This document shows positions 1 to 5,511 of a stretch of 6,272 nt of DNA, piece after piece. The stretch is from Lichenicoccus sp964235615 (GTDB lineage: Bacteria; Pseudomonadota; Alphaproteobacteria; Acetobacterales; Acetobacteraceae): contig CAXSEE010000234.1 in the NCBI GenBank assembly GCA_964235615.1, forward strand, positions 1 to 6,272. The letters are read 5' to 3'. The notes below the pieces were generated by a model. That model saw nothing but the letters and a program-made list of their open reading frames with translations, made no database searches and was not told where the DNA came from. The position numbers were made by a program, and so were the translations under genes. Each line of letters opens with the position of its first letter. The stretch's first letter is position 1.

Positions 1-618
1 ACCTGGTCGCTCACCTCCGAGTCGCACGACGGCGTCGCCGGCATCCACTCGCTCGGGATCGCACTCCGCGATGCCAGCGCCGAGCAGCTTACCGGCAAGG
101 TTGCCTCCGACGCGCGCGACGAGGAAAAGGCGTTCGTGGCCTCGGAGATGGCCTTGTGGTCGGGAGAAGGGGCGTACTCGCAGATCCAGGCGACGAAGCC
201 CGCGAAGCTCGCATTCGCGATGGCGGACAGCCCGGTGGGCGTCGCGGCTTGGATCGTGGAGGCATTCCATGCTTGGTCCGATCGGCGCGAGCGCCCGTTC
301 GGCGAGATCTTCACGCGCGATCAGTTGCTGACGGAGATCATGCTCTATCTCGTCACCGATGCGTTCGCGACGTCGATCTGGATCTACGGCGCGAAGCGTA
401 ATGAGGAGATGACCCTACCGGCCGGCAAACGCGTGGAGGTGCCGACCGGCCTGAGTGGTTTTCCCGATCCCGTGTTTCCGATGCCCCCGCGTGCCGTGGC
501 CGAAAAATCTCACAACGTCGTCTACTATTCTACGATGGGCGCGGGCGGTCACTTTCCGTTCTACGAGGCGCCAGAAGCCTTGATCGATGAGATCCGGACG
601 TTCTCACGCCTCCTGTGA
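1..618 (+). CDS. Epoxide hydrolase-type alpha/beta hydrolase, C-terminal part (5' end outside window)
   Basis: The frame is open from the first base and ends at TGA 616-618, giving 205 residues of a protein that normally has about 380-400, so roughly the N-terminal half (EHN domain and nucleophile-elbow Asp) is missing. What is visible is the lid and the C-terminal part of an alpha/beta hydrolase of the microsomal epoxide hydrolase/EphA-like type. The stretch AYSQIQATKPAKLAFAMADS (residues about 58-77) followed by PVGVAAWIVEAF matches the family pattern GYxxIQxTxPxTLAYGLxDSPxGxxAWIxEKF. Its Tyr belongs to the region that supplies an epoxide-polarising tyrosine. The motif GAGGHF near residue 184 carries the expected catalytic His, and the Asn-Val-Val segment before it is also typical. 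These enzymes hydrolyse epoxides to diols in the cytoplasm through an Asp-ester intermediate. The natural substrate cannot be told, and an unspecific hydrolase is possible. The gene converges with the thiamine operon and is not part of it. Confidence 0.5.
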   Translation, partial: TWSLTSESHDGVAGIHSLGIALRDASAEQLTGKVASDARDEEKAFVASEMALWSGEGAYSQIQATKPAKLAFAMADSPVGVAAWIVEAFHAWSDRRERPFGEIFTRDQLLTEIMLYLVTDAFATSIWIYGAKRNEEMTLPAGKRVEVPTGLSGFPDPVFPMPPRAVAEKSHNVVYYSTMGAGGHFPFYEAPEALIDEIRTFSRLL

Positions 619-650
619 CCGAAGCTATCGTGAGCCCGGCATCGCTGCCG

Positions 651-1244
651 CTAGAGCGCGTTCCACTGCTGCAACCGCGCCTCCGGAGTGGCGTGCGACA
701 GGATGTCCGAGACCACGGCGACGCAGTCCGCACCGGCGTCGAAACATCCACGGGCACGTTCGAGCGTGATGCCGCCGATCGCCACCAGCGGCAACCAACC
801 CGCGCGCTGCTTCCATTCGCCGATGCGCGCTAGGCCCTGAGGTGCGAACGGCATGACCTTCAGGGTCGTCGGGTAGATCGGACCCAGGGCGATATAGTCG
901 GGTTCCACGGCAAGGGCGCGGTCGAGTTCCGCCTCGGAGTGCGTGCTGACCCCGAGGCGTGCGCCGGAGGCCCGGATCGCCGCGCGATCGGCCGTGTCCA
1001 GGTCCTCCTGGCCGAGATGGATGAAGTCCACGCCCTCGTCGATGGCCAGCCGCCAGTGGTCGTTCACCACCAGGGTCGCACCCGTCGCCAGGCAGGCGGA
1101 TTTTGCCGCCCGGATCTCCCGGCGCAGCAGGACCGGGTCCTGATGCTTGATGCGGAGCTGGATCAGCATCGCCCCGCACCCGGTCAGCCGCTCCACCCAC
1201 GACGCGCTATCGACGACCGGGTAGACGCGCGACGGGAGCATCAT
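651..1244 (-). CDS. thiE: Thiamine phosphate synthase ThiE
   Basis: ThiE joins the hydroxymethylpyrimidine pyrophosphate and the carboxythiazole phosphate units to make thiamine phosphate in the cytoplasm. The 197-residue protein has the normal TIM-barrel length. With the ATG at 1244 as residue 1, visible motifs in order are QLRIK (29-33, pyrophosphate site), VNDHWRLAID (60-69), FIHLGQEDL (75-83), STHS (100-103), ALGPIYPTTLK (119-129), VAIGGI (154-159) and ADCVAVVSDIL (172-182). These are the canonical ThiE blocks in correct order. Three adjacent start codons compete: TTG 1247, ATG 1244 and ATG 1241. I chose ATG 1244 because it overlaps the stop of a three-codon minicistron (TGATG). No clear Shine-Dalgarno precedes it. 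It is the last gene of the minus-strand operon, 19 bases after thiG, and it ends 32 bases from the converging hydrolase gene. Confidence 0.5.
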   Translation of the reverse strand: MMLPSRVYPVVDSASWVERLTGCGAMLIQLRIKHQDPVLLRREIRAAKSACLATGATLVVNDHWRLAIDEGVDFIHLGQEDLDTADRAAIRASGARLGVSTHSEAELDRALAVEPDYIALGPIYPTTLKVMPFAPQGLARIGEWKQRAGWLPLVAIGGITLERARGCFDAGADCVAVVSDILSHATPEARLQQWNAL

Positions 1245-1274
1245 CAAGCGAGCATTCGCTTTATCAAGCGAGCA
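1243..1274 (-). repeat. 12-base direct repeat across the thiG stop / thiE start
   Basis: The 12-mer TGCTCGCTTGAT (minus strand) occurs at 1274-1263 and again at 1254-1243, separated by 8 bases. The match extends to 14 bases with one mismatch. The first copy encodes the last residues and stop of ThiG (Leu-Leu-Ala-stop). The second copy contains ATG-CTC-GCT-TGA, a three-codon open frame whose TGA overlaps the thiE ATG as TGATG. Confidence 0.5.
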
Positions 1275-2034
1275 GCGCCCGCCCGAACACCGGGGTCGAG
1301 GGCTGCGCCATGTCCCGGCTCTCCATCGGGTCGGCGAGGAACGCCGCGCGGCCGGCTTCGACCGCCTGGGCGAAGGCGCGCGCCATCATCACCGGGTCGC
1401 CGGCGCGGGCCACCGCCGTGTTGAGCAGGACCGCGTCGTAGCCGAGCTCCATCACCGCCGCCGCATGCGAGGGCAGCCCGATCCCGGCATCCACCACCAG
1501 CGGGATCTCCGGAAAATGCGCACGCAGCGCGCGCAGGCCGAACGGGTTGTTGAGCCCCCTGCCCGACCCGATCGGCGCGCCCCACGGCATCAGCACCTGG
1601 CATCCGGCCTCCAGCAGGCGTTCGGCAACCACCAGATCCTCGGTGGTGTAGGGCAGCACCTTGAAGCCGTCGTCGCTCAGGATGCGCGCGGCCTCGACCA
1701 GCCCGAACACGTCGGGCTGCAGGGTGTCGCTCTCGCCGATCACTTCGAGCTTGATCCAGTCGGTGTCGAACACCTCGCGTGCCATCTGCGCCGTTGTGAC
1801 CGCCTCGCGCGCGGTGTGGCAGCCGGCGGTATTCGGCAGCACGCGCACGCCGAGCCCGCGGATCAGCGACCAGAAGCTCTCGCCGGCCCGCTCGCCCGCG
1901 CTCTCGCGACGCAGCGAGACCGTGACCATCCCGGCGCCGGAAGCCGTTACAGCTTCAGCCAATACCGATGGCGACGGATATTGCGCGGTGCCCAGGATCA
2001 GCCGCGAGGCGAAATCGACGTCGTAGATCCGCAT
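1264..2034 (-). CDS. thiG: Thiazole synthase ThiG
   Basis: ThiG builds the thiazole phosphate ring from 1-deoxyxylulose 5-phosphate, dehydroglycine (the ThiO product) and sulfur delivered by ThiS thiocarboxylate. The 256-residue protein has full family length. The segment TDWIKLEVIG (91-100) holds Lys95, the equivalent of the Schiff-base lysine of characterised ThiG. KVLPYTTED (125-133), LMPWGAPIGSGRGLNNP (148-164), VDAGIGLPSHAA (181-192) and LLNTAVARAGDP (203-214) are the expected TIM-barrel and phosphate-binding blocks. The C-terminus is slightly atypical: AQPSTPVFGRALLA replaces the common A-S-S-P-T-x-G-L tail. The ATG at 2034 starts MRIYDVDF directly at the conserved domain, four bases after the thiS stop, with an ideal GGAGG located inside the thiS coding sequence. 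The open frame continues upstream to 2205 only because it runs antiphase through thiS. Confidence 0.5.
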   Translation of the reverse strand: MRIYDVDFASRLILGTAQYPSPSVLAEAVTASGAGMVTVSLRRESAGERAGESFWSLIRGLGVRVLPNTAGCHTAREAVTTAQMAREVFDTDWIKLEVIGESDTLQPDVFGLVEAARILSDDGFKVLPYTTEDLVVAERLLEAGCQVLMPWGAPIGSGRGLNNPFGLRALRAHFPEIPLVVDAGIGLPSHAAAVMELGYDAVLLNTAVARAGDPVMMARAFAQAVEAGRAAFLADPMESRDMAQPSTPVFGRALLA

Positions 2035-2038
2035 GGCC

Positions 2039-2236
2039 TCAGCCTCCCTGCATCGGCGAGACGATCTCGATCCGGCAGTCCTCGCGCAGCACCCGGGTTG
2101 CGCGTTGCGTCGCCGGCACGAAATCGCCATCCAGCGCGGTGGCGATCCGGCGCTCCGCGTAGCCGAGCTCCAGCAGCACGCCGTCGAGCGTCTCGGATGC
2201 CACATCGCGAGGCGCGCCGTTCACCAGGATACGCAT
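2039..2236 (-). CDS. thiS: Sulfur carrier protein ThiS
   Basis: This is a 65-residue ubiquitin-like (beta-grasp) sulfur carrier. It begins MRILVNGAPRDV, as ThiS proteins typically do, and ends with Gly-Gly at residues 64-65. That terminus is adenylated by ThiF and converted to a thiocarboxylate, which donates sulfur to ThiG. The length matches the family (about 65-67). The ATG at 2236 has a GGAG seven bases upstream. The gene lies 54 bases after thiO and 4 bases before thiG, a standard thiO-thiS-thiG arrangement. ThiF, needed for activation, is not in the window, so it must be encoded elsewhere or be replaced by another E1-like enzyme such as MoeB (inference). Confidence 0.5.
   Translation of the reverse strand: MRILVNGAPRDVASETLDGVLLELGYAERRIATALDGDFVPATQRATRVLREDCRIEIVSPMQGG
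2043..2047 (-). promoter_or_regulatory. Shine-Dalgarno of thiG inside the thiS Gly-Gly codons
   Basis: On the minus strand the end of thiS reads CAG GGA GGC TGA, followed by GGCC and the thiG ATG. The GGAGG core lies in the two codons for the functional C-terminal Gly-Gly of ThiS and is 8 bases from the thiG start codon, which is optimal spacing. It supports the ATG at 2034 as the thiG start. Confidence 0.5.
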
Positions 2237-2243
2237 GCGGGGG

Positions 2244-2247
2244 CTCC
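2244..2247 (-). promoter_or_regulatory. Shine-Dalgarno of thiS
   Basis: GGAG on the minus strand with a 7-base spacer to the ATG at 2236. It is the only good ribosome site in the 54-base gap between thiO and thiS (2237-2290). I see no hairpin, riboswitch element or extra gene in the gap. Confidence 0.5.
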
Positions 2248-2290
2248 AGGCCGGATTGTCACACGCTCACCTATGCAGTCCTCGAAGTTC

Positions 2291-3265
2291 CTACAAGCCG
2301 AGACGCGCCGCGACCGTCTCCGCCAGCGCCGGCGCCAGCAGGAAGCCGTGCCGGTGCATGCCGTTGACGCTGATCACGCCATCGGTCTCCTGCACGCGCG
2401 GCATGTTGTCCGCAAACGAGGGCCGCAGCCCGGCACCGGTCTCGATCAGCTCCGCCTCGGCGAAAGCGGGATGCAGCGCGTAGGCCGCCCCCAGCAGCTC
2501 CATCAGCGCCCGCGCCGTGATGCCGCCCTGCTGCTCGCTCTCGACCATGGTGGCGCCGACCATGAACACATGCTCCGCGCGCGGCACCACGTAGAGCGGG
2601 AAGCGCGGGTGCAGCAGCCGGACCGGACGCGACAGCGACAGCTCGGGGCAGCGCAGCAGCAGCATCTCGCCGCGCACGCCGCGCAGCCCGGCCAGCAGCG
2701 GACTGGCGGCGAAACCGCGGCAATCCACCCGATGGTCGAAAGCCTCCGCCACCTGATCCGTGCCGAGCAGGATGCGCCCGCCAAGCTCGGCGAGCTGGCG
2801 GGCCAGTGCCGGCAACGCCAGGCGCGGATCGAGATGGGCCTCTCTGGGGAAGAACAGCGCCTTGCCGAAGCGGCCGCTCAGGTCCGGTTCGAGCCGCGCG
2901 ATACCGTCCCGGTCCAGCCATTCATGCTCGGCCGTACGGCGGGCGAAGCGGGTCAGCTCGCCCCCGTCGCGCTGCGTCGCCAGAACCAGGCTGCCGTGCC
3001 TGACCGCGTCCGGGGCATGGCCGAGCCACCATTCGATGGTCCGCTCGGCATGGTCCAGTATCTCATGCGGGGCAGTCTCGGCCTCGCACCAGGGTGCCAG
3101 CATGCCGCCGGCTTTCCAGGAGGCTCCGGCGCCGATACGTGTTCCTTGCTCGACCAGGGTGACCGCGGCCCCTCGCTCGGCCAGCACCAGGGAGGTCACC
3201 AGCCCCGCGACACCGCCTCCCAGCACCTGGATGCGTGGCCCAATCTGGATACGCGGCCCAATCAT
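2291..3265 (-). CDS. thiO: Glycine oxidase ThiO
   Basis: ThiO is an FAD enzyme of the DAO family that oxidises glycine to dehydroglycine (iminoglycine) and H2O2, feeding the imine to ThiG. The 324-residue protein has the N-terminal dinucleotide fold: VLGGGVAG (14-21) gives GxGxxG, and VTLVEQ (35-40) ends strand 2 with the ribose-binding Glu39. AGASWKAGGMLAP (46-58) matches the characteristic ThiO block G-A-S-x-x-x-G-G-M-L-A-P. Near the C-terminus, GAGLRPSFADNMP and GMHRHGFLLAP (302-312, Arg305) correspond to the G-x-R-P and G-H-x-R-x-G-x-L-L-A-P blocks that close the FAD and substrate sites. The ATG at 3265 overlaps the upstream stop as ATGA and has no Shine-Dalgarno, so translation probably depends on coupling. 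The N-terminus carries a duplicated hexapeptide, IGPRIQ-IGPRIQ. A generic D-amino-acid dehydrogenase is the alternative, but the thiS-thiG-thiE context argues strongly for ThiO. Confidence 0.5.
   Translation of the reverse strand: MIGPRIQIGPRIQVLGGGVAGLVTSLVLAERGAAVTLVEQGTRIGAGASWKAGGMLAPWCEAETAPHEILDHAERTIEWWLGHAPDAVRHGSLVLATQRDGGELTRFARRTAEHEWLDRDGIARLEPDLSGRFGKALFFPREAHLDPRLALPALARQLAELGGRILLGTDQVAEAFDHRVDCRGFAASPLLAGLRGVRGEMLLLRCPELSLSRPVRLLHPRFPLYVVPRAEHVFMVGATMVESEQQGGITARALMELLGAAYALHPAFAEAELIETGAGLRPSFADNMPRVQETDGVISVNGMHRHGFLLAPALAETVAARLGL
3227..3262 (-). repeat. 18-base tandem duplication at the thiO start
   Basis: Two adjacent 18-base units (3227-3244 and 3245-3262) match at 16 of 18 positions. 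On the minus strand each encodes Ile-Gly-Pro-Arg-Ile-Gln, directly after the initiator Met and before the VLGGG strand of ThiO. The two differences are silent, which suggests an in-frame duplication that has since diverged without changing the protein. Confidence 0.5.
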
Positions 3266-4491
3266 GGAGCGGCGCGTGCCAGCACGTCGATCTCGCCGTT
3301 GCCGCAGAACGCATCCTCGACGAACAGGGCGCTCCGCAGCTCCGACGGCACCGCGATGCCATCCTTGCCCAAGCGACGAAGGGCTGCGAACGGATCCGCC
3401 TCCGGCTGCAGGCCGTGCGTCGCCAGCCGTTCCAGGCAGAAGGCCTGGATGCCTGCGTGCAGCCGCTCGAGGATCGGGAACCGGCGCTGGGACGCGCCTT
3501 GCGCGTCGAATATTGGTTCGCTGNNNNNNNNNNNNNNNNNNNNNNNNNNNNNNNNNNNNNNNNNNNNNNNNNNNNNNNNNNNNNNNNNNNNNNNNNNNNN
3601 NNNNNNNNNNNNNNNNNNNNNNNGCGCCGCTCCGCTTTGGGCGGGATGATGCCGGTCCGGGACGGTGTAGCCGATCACCTGGCCATGCGGGGCGCTCAGG
3701 ACGGCCTCCAGCAGCAGGCCGAACTCGCCGCCGAACTCTGCGGCCGCGGCACCCTGGGCGAAGGCGCCGAAGGCGTAGCCGCCCTCGCCCGCCACCTTCC
3801 GCGCCGCCTCGGTGACCGCCATGTAGAAACCGGCCAAGCCGATGCCGAGCGTCTTCTGGATCGCCGACTGCATGGTGGCGCTGTAGCCCACGTCGACCAC
3901 TCCCATCCTCGACCGGCCGTCGCCCTTGGTCTCCAGCAGACCGCGTGCCTCGGCATAGGATGCAAAACCGGCGTAGGCCCGGCGGACATGCGCTCCGATC
4001 TCGTCGCCCATCAGCTCCGCCACGCAATGCACGATCGCGGCGTCACGCATCAGGGTGATACGCGCGGCATCATCGGCGCCCGCCCGGACGGGAATGAAGC
4101 CGATGCGGGCAAGGAGCAGTCCTTCCACGCTGCCCTCGAACCAGGGCGAGCTCGATGTCAGCAGGGTGGCGTCGATCCGCCCGGCTCCGGCACTCGCTTG
4201 CGCGCCCATCTGGGCTGCCAGCAACGCCCGGCGCGAGCCGTGCAGGTAGACGCCATGCGGCAATTCCAGTGCCAGCCGCTCGCGCATGGCGTTGTAGAGC
4301 TTTTCGAGCATCCAGCCCTCGCGGGAGACGAAATAGAGCCGGTCGAGGCGGGAGACCGCCGGATGCCGTATCAGCCAGGCCATGAAGGCGAACAGCACCG
4401 GCCCGAACAGCAGCGGCCCGAACGTCTCCGGCTGATCCGCGCCGGGAGAACGCTGCCGGGACGCCCTCTGCCGGGGCAATGGGCGCTTCAC
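3262..4491 (-). CDS. COG5610-like HAD-superfamily protein, C-terminal-half-only form (interrupted by assembly gap)
   Basis: I do not recognise a characterised function. Counting the gap as 100 bases, the protein is 409 residues. It resembles the C-terminal half of the HAD-like proteins found in polysaccharide loci (COG5610 type), judged from memory of the family. The matching blocks are FGPLLFGPVLFAFMAWL (24-40), LDRLYFVSREGWMLEKLY (49-66, family pattern L-Y-F-L-x-R-D-G-Y-x-L), VYLHGSRRALL (81-91, pattern Y-x-x-x-S-R-R-x-L), GVVDVGYSATMQSAI (197-211, pattern V-D-x-G-x-x-G-T-x-Q) and LLEAVLSAPHGQVIGY (260-275). The usual N-terminal HAD phosphatase domain (FDxFDT motif) is absent, because the gene starts at GTG 4491 overlapping the fdhD stop. 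That GTG is the last in-frame start that does not run antiphase into fdhD. After the gap the same frame continues as SEPIFDAQGASQRRFP and ends at TGA 3262, overlapping thiO by 4 bases. Both overlaps imply translational coupling with fdhD and thiO. Confidence 0.5.
   Translation of the reverse strand: MKRPLPRQRASRQRSPGADQPETFGPLLFGPVLFAFMAWLIRHPAVSRLDRLYFVSREGWMLEKLYNAMRERLALELPHGVYLHGSRRALLAAQMGAQASAGAGRIDATLLTSSSPWFEGSVEGLLLARIGFIPVRAGADDAARITLMRDAAIVHCVAELMGDEIGAHVRRAYAGFASYAEARGLLETKGDGRSRMGVVDVGYSATMQSAIQKTLGIGLAGFYMAVTEAARKVAGEGGYAFGAFAQGAAAAEFGGEFGLLLEAVLSAPHGQVIGYTVPDRHHPAQSGAAXXXXXXXXXXXXXXXXXXXXXXXXXXXXXXXXXXSEPIFDAQGASQRRFPILERLHAGIQAFCLERLATHGLQPEADPFAALRRLGKDGIAVPSELRSALFVEDAFCGNGEIDVLARAAP
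3524..3623. other. Assembly gap of exactly 100 N
   Basis: Exactly 100 unknown bases, the conventional placeholder for a gap of unknown size. It lies inside the HAD-like gene, at residues about 290-323. The reading frame happens to match on both sides, but the true length, and so the integrity of the gene, cannot be judged. Confidence 0.5.
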
Positions 4492-5396
4492 GCACCGGAC
4501 TCGCGGATGCGCCGCGGATGCGTGCAGAGCTCGAAGCCGTCCTCGCGCGCGACGGCGATCAAGGTGATCCCGGCCTGTTCCGCGGTGCGTATCGCCAGGG
4601 CCGTCGGCGCGGACATCCCCGCCAGGACCGTCGCCCCCATCCGCTGCGCCTTCTGCACCAGCTCGACCGAGATCCGGCTGGTCAGCACCAGGATGCCGGA
4701 TGCCAGGTCGTCGCCGGTCATCGCCAGGGCGCCGGCCAGCTTGTCGAGCGCGTTGTGACGCCCGACATCCTCGCGCAGCGCCACCAGCCCGGCCCCGGCC
4801 CCCTCCCCGGGACGAAAGAAGGCCGCGGCATGCACGGCGCGGGTCTGCTGGTTCAGGCTCTGCGCCGGACGCATCGAGGCCACCGCCGCCATCACCGTGC
4901 CGGCACCGAATATCCGCCCTTCCGGCACCGGCACGCCGGGACGGCCGATCGCCTCCTGCAGGCTTTCGAGCCCGCACAGGCCGCACCCGGTCGGCCCGGC
5001 GATGCGCCGGCGGCGGGTCTCGAGCAGGCCGAGCCGGTCCGCGCCGATCCACAGCCGCAGCTCGATGCCGGCGCCTTCATGCCCAGCACCGGCATGCCCA
5101 GCGCCGTCACGCAACATCACGATCTCGATCTCCTCGATCTCGGAGGCATGCTGGACGATATGCTCGTTCAGGCTGAAGCCACGGGCGAAATCCTCCAAAT
5201 CGGCCGGCGTCGCCATCATCACCGCATGCGCCAGGCGGTTATAGGAGAAGGCCACCGGCATCTCCTCGGCGATCACCCGGGTGCCGGCCGTGAAGGCGCC
5301 GTCACGCCAGGACAGGCGCTGGATCGCCCGCAGGGACGGCACTTCCTGAACGCGCGGAGTGTCCGATGAGATGTCCAACTGGGCCTGTCCTGTCAT
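4488..5396 (-). CDS. fdhD: Formate dehydrogenase accessory sulfurtransferase FdhD
   Basis: FdhD accepts sulfur from a cysteine desulfurase (IscS in E. coli) and transfers it to the bis-MGD molybdenum cofactor, which formate dehydrogenase needs for activity. The 302-residue protein has the family blocks in order: EEMPVAFSYNRLAHAVMMATP (44-64), DLEDFARGFSLNEHIV (66-81), GCGLCG (137-142) containing the essential Cys-x-x-Cys pair C138/C141, LREDVGRHNALDKL (207-220), TSRISVELVQKA (239-250), SAPTALAIRTAEQAGITLI (262-280) and DGFELCTHPRRI (286-297). A Gly-rich pentapeptide repeat sits at residues 98-112. I chose ATG 5396 because it gives a normal N-terminal extension before the conserved domain, although no strong Shine-Dalgarno precedes it. 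It is the first gene of the minus-strand operon, and its TGA overlaps the GTG start of the next gene. No formate dehydrogenase subunit gene is in the window. Confidence 0.5.
   Translation of the reverse strand: MTGQAQLDISSDTPRVQEVPSLRAIQRLSWRDGAFTAGTRVIAEEMPVAFSYNRLAHAVMMATPADLEDFARGFSLNEHIVQHASEIEEIEIVMLRDGAGHAGAGHEGAGIELRLWIGADRLGLLETRRRRIAGPTGCGLCGLESLQEAIGRPGVPVPEGRIFGAGTVMAAVASMRPAQSLNQQTRAVHAAAFFRPGEGAGAGLVALREDVGRHNALDKLAGALAMTGDDLASGILVLTSRISVELVQKAQRMGATVLAGMSAPTALAIRTAEQAGITLIAVAREDGFELCTHPRRIRESGA
5061..5107 (-). repeat. 15-base repeat in fdhD coding GAGHA-GAGHE-GAGIE
   Basis: Three consecutive 5-residue units sit at FdhD residues 98-112. Two DNA units (5078-5092 and 5093-5107) are nearly identical, each starting CATGCCCAGC on the plus strand. 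The third protein unit is diverged at DNA level. The repeat falls between the N-terminal domain and the Cys-x-x-Cys block, probably in a surface loop. It keeps the frame and looks like recent local slippage. Confidence 0.5.
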
Positions 5397-5511
5397 GCCG
5401 GGATCATGTGGCGTCGGGAGGGCCGTCCGCGCAATGCCGATTTCGGAACGGAGACGAGTGCCGGCCTCATGCGTTGCAACCAGACCTCATTGGCGACGGA
5501 GACACAGGATC
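5397..5511. promoter_or_regulatory. Divergent intergenic region between fdhD operon and tspO
   Basis: This 115-base region separates two divergently transcribed start codons and is the only place for the promoters of both the six-gene operon and tspO. I see no convincing sigma-70 boxes in this GC-rich DNA. There is no TPP-riboswitch signature (no CTGAGA or ACCTGATC-type core on the minus strand) and no clear operator. An 8-base palindrome GTTGCAAC at 5473-5480 is the only symmetric element near the middle, and it may be chance. Confidence 0.5.
5498..5501 (+). promoter_or_regulatory. Shine-Dalgarno of tspO
   Basis: GGAG with about 10 bases to the ATG at 5512. A second weaker AGGA at 5506-5509 is too close to the ATG to be the main site. 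This supports the start at 5512 rather than the longer open frame reaching back to 5359 over the fdhD start. Confidence 0.5.

Noticed and set aside
637..650. Possible terminator hairpin between the converging hydrolase and thiE genes
   Set aside because: CGGCA-TCGC-TGCCG forms only a 5-base stem and has no T-run on either strand. It is too weak to call in GC-rich DNA.
2035..2205. N-terminal extension of ThiG to 2205
   Set aside because: The extra 57 residues are thiS read in another frame. The conserved ThiG domain starts at the ATG at 2034, which has its own GGAGG.
2033..3649. Long open frame on the plus strand (over 500 codons) across the thiO region, with similar ones at 1465-2367, 3235-4758 and 4479-5369
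   Set aside because: These lie antisense to genes with clear family motifs, have Arg/Ala/Gln/His-rich composition typical of GC-rich shadow frames, and match no family.
4491..5052. Upstream extension of the HAD-like frame to 5052
   Set aside because: It would run entirely through fdhD in another frame. The translated sequence is low-complexity Arg/Gly/Ala, and the family-like sequence begins only after GTG 4491.
5473..5480. GTTGCAAC palindrome as an operator between fdhD and tspO
   Set aside because: Eight bases of symmetry is expected by chance at this scale, and no second half-site or repeated copy is present in the region.
5359..5511. Longer N-terminus for the TspO protein starting at 5359
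   Set aside because: It overlaps the fdhD start, reads as non-hydrophobic Arg-rich sequence, and the ATG at 5512 has a Shine-Dalgarno and gives the usual family length.
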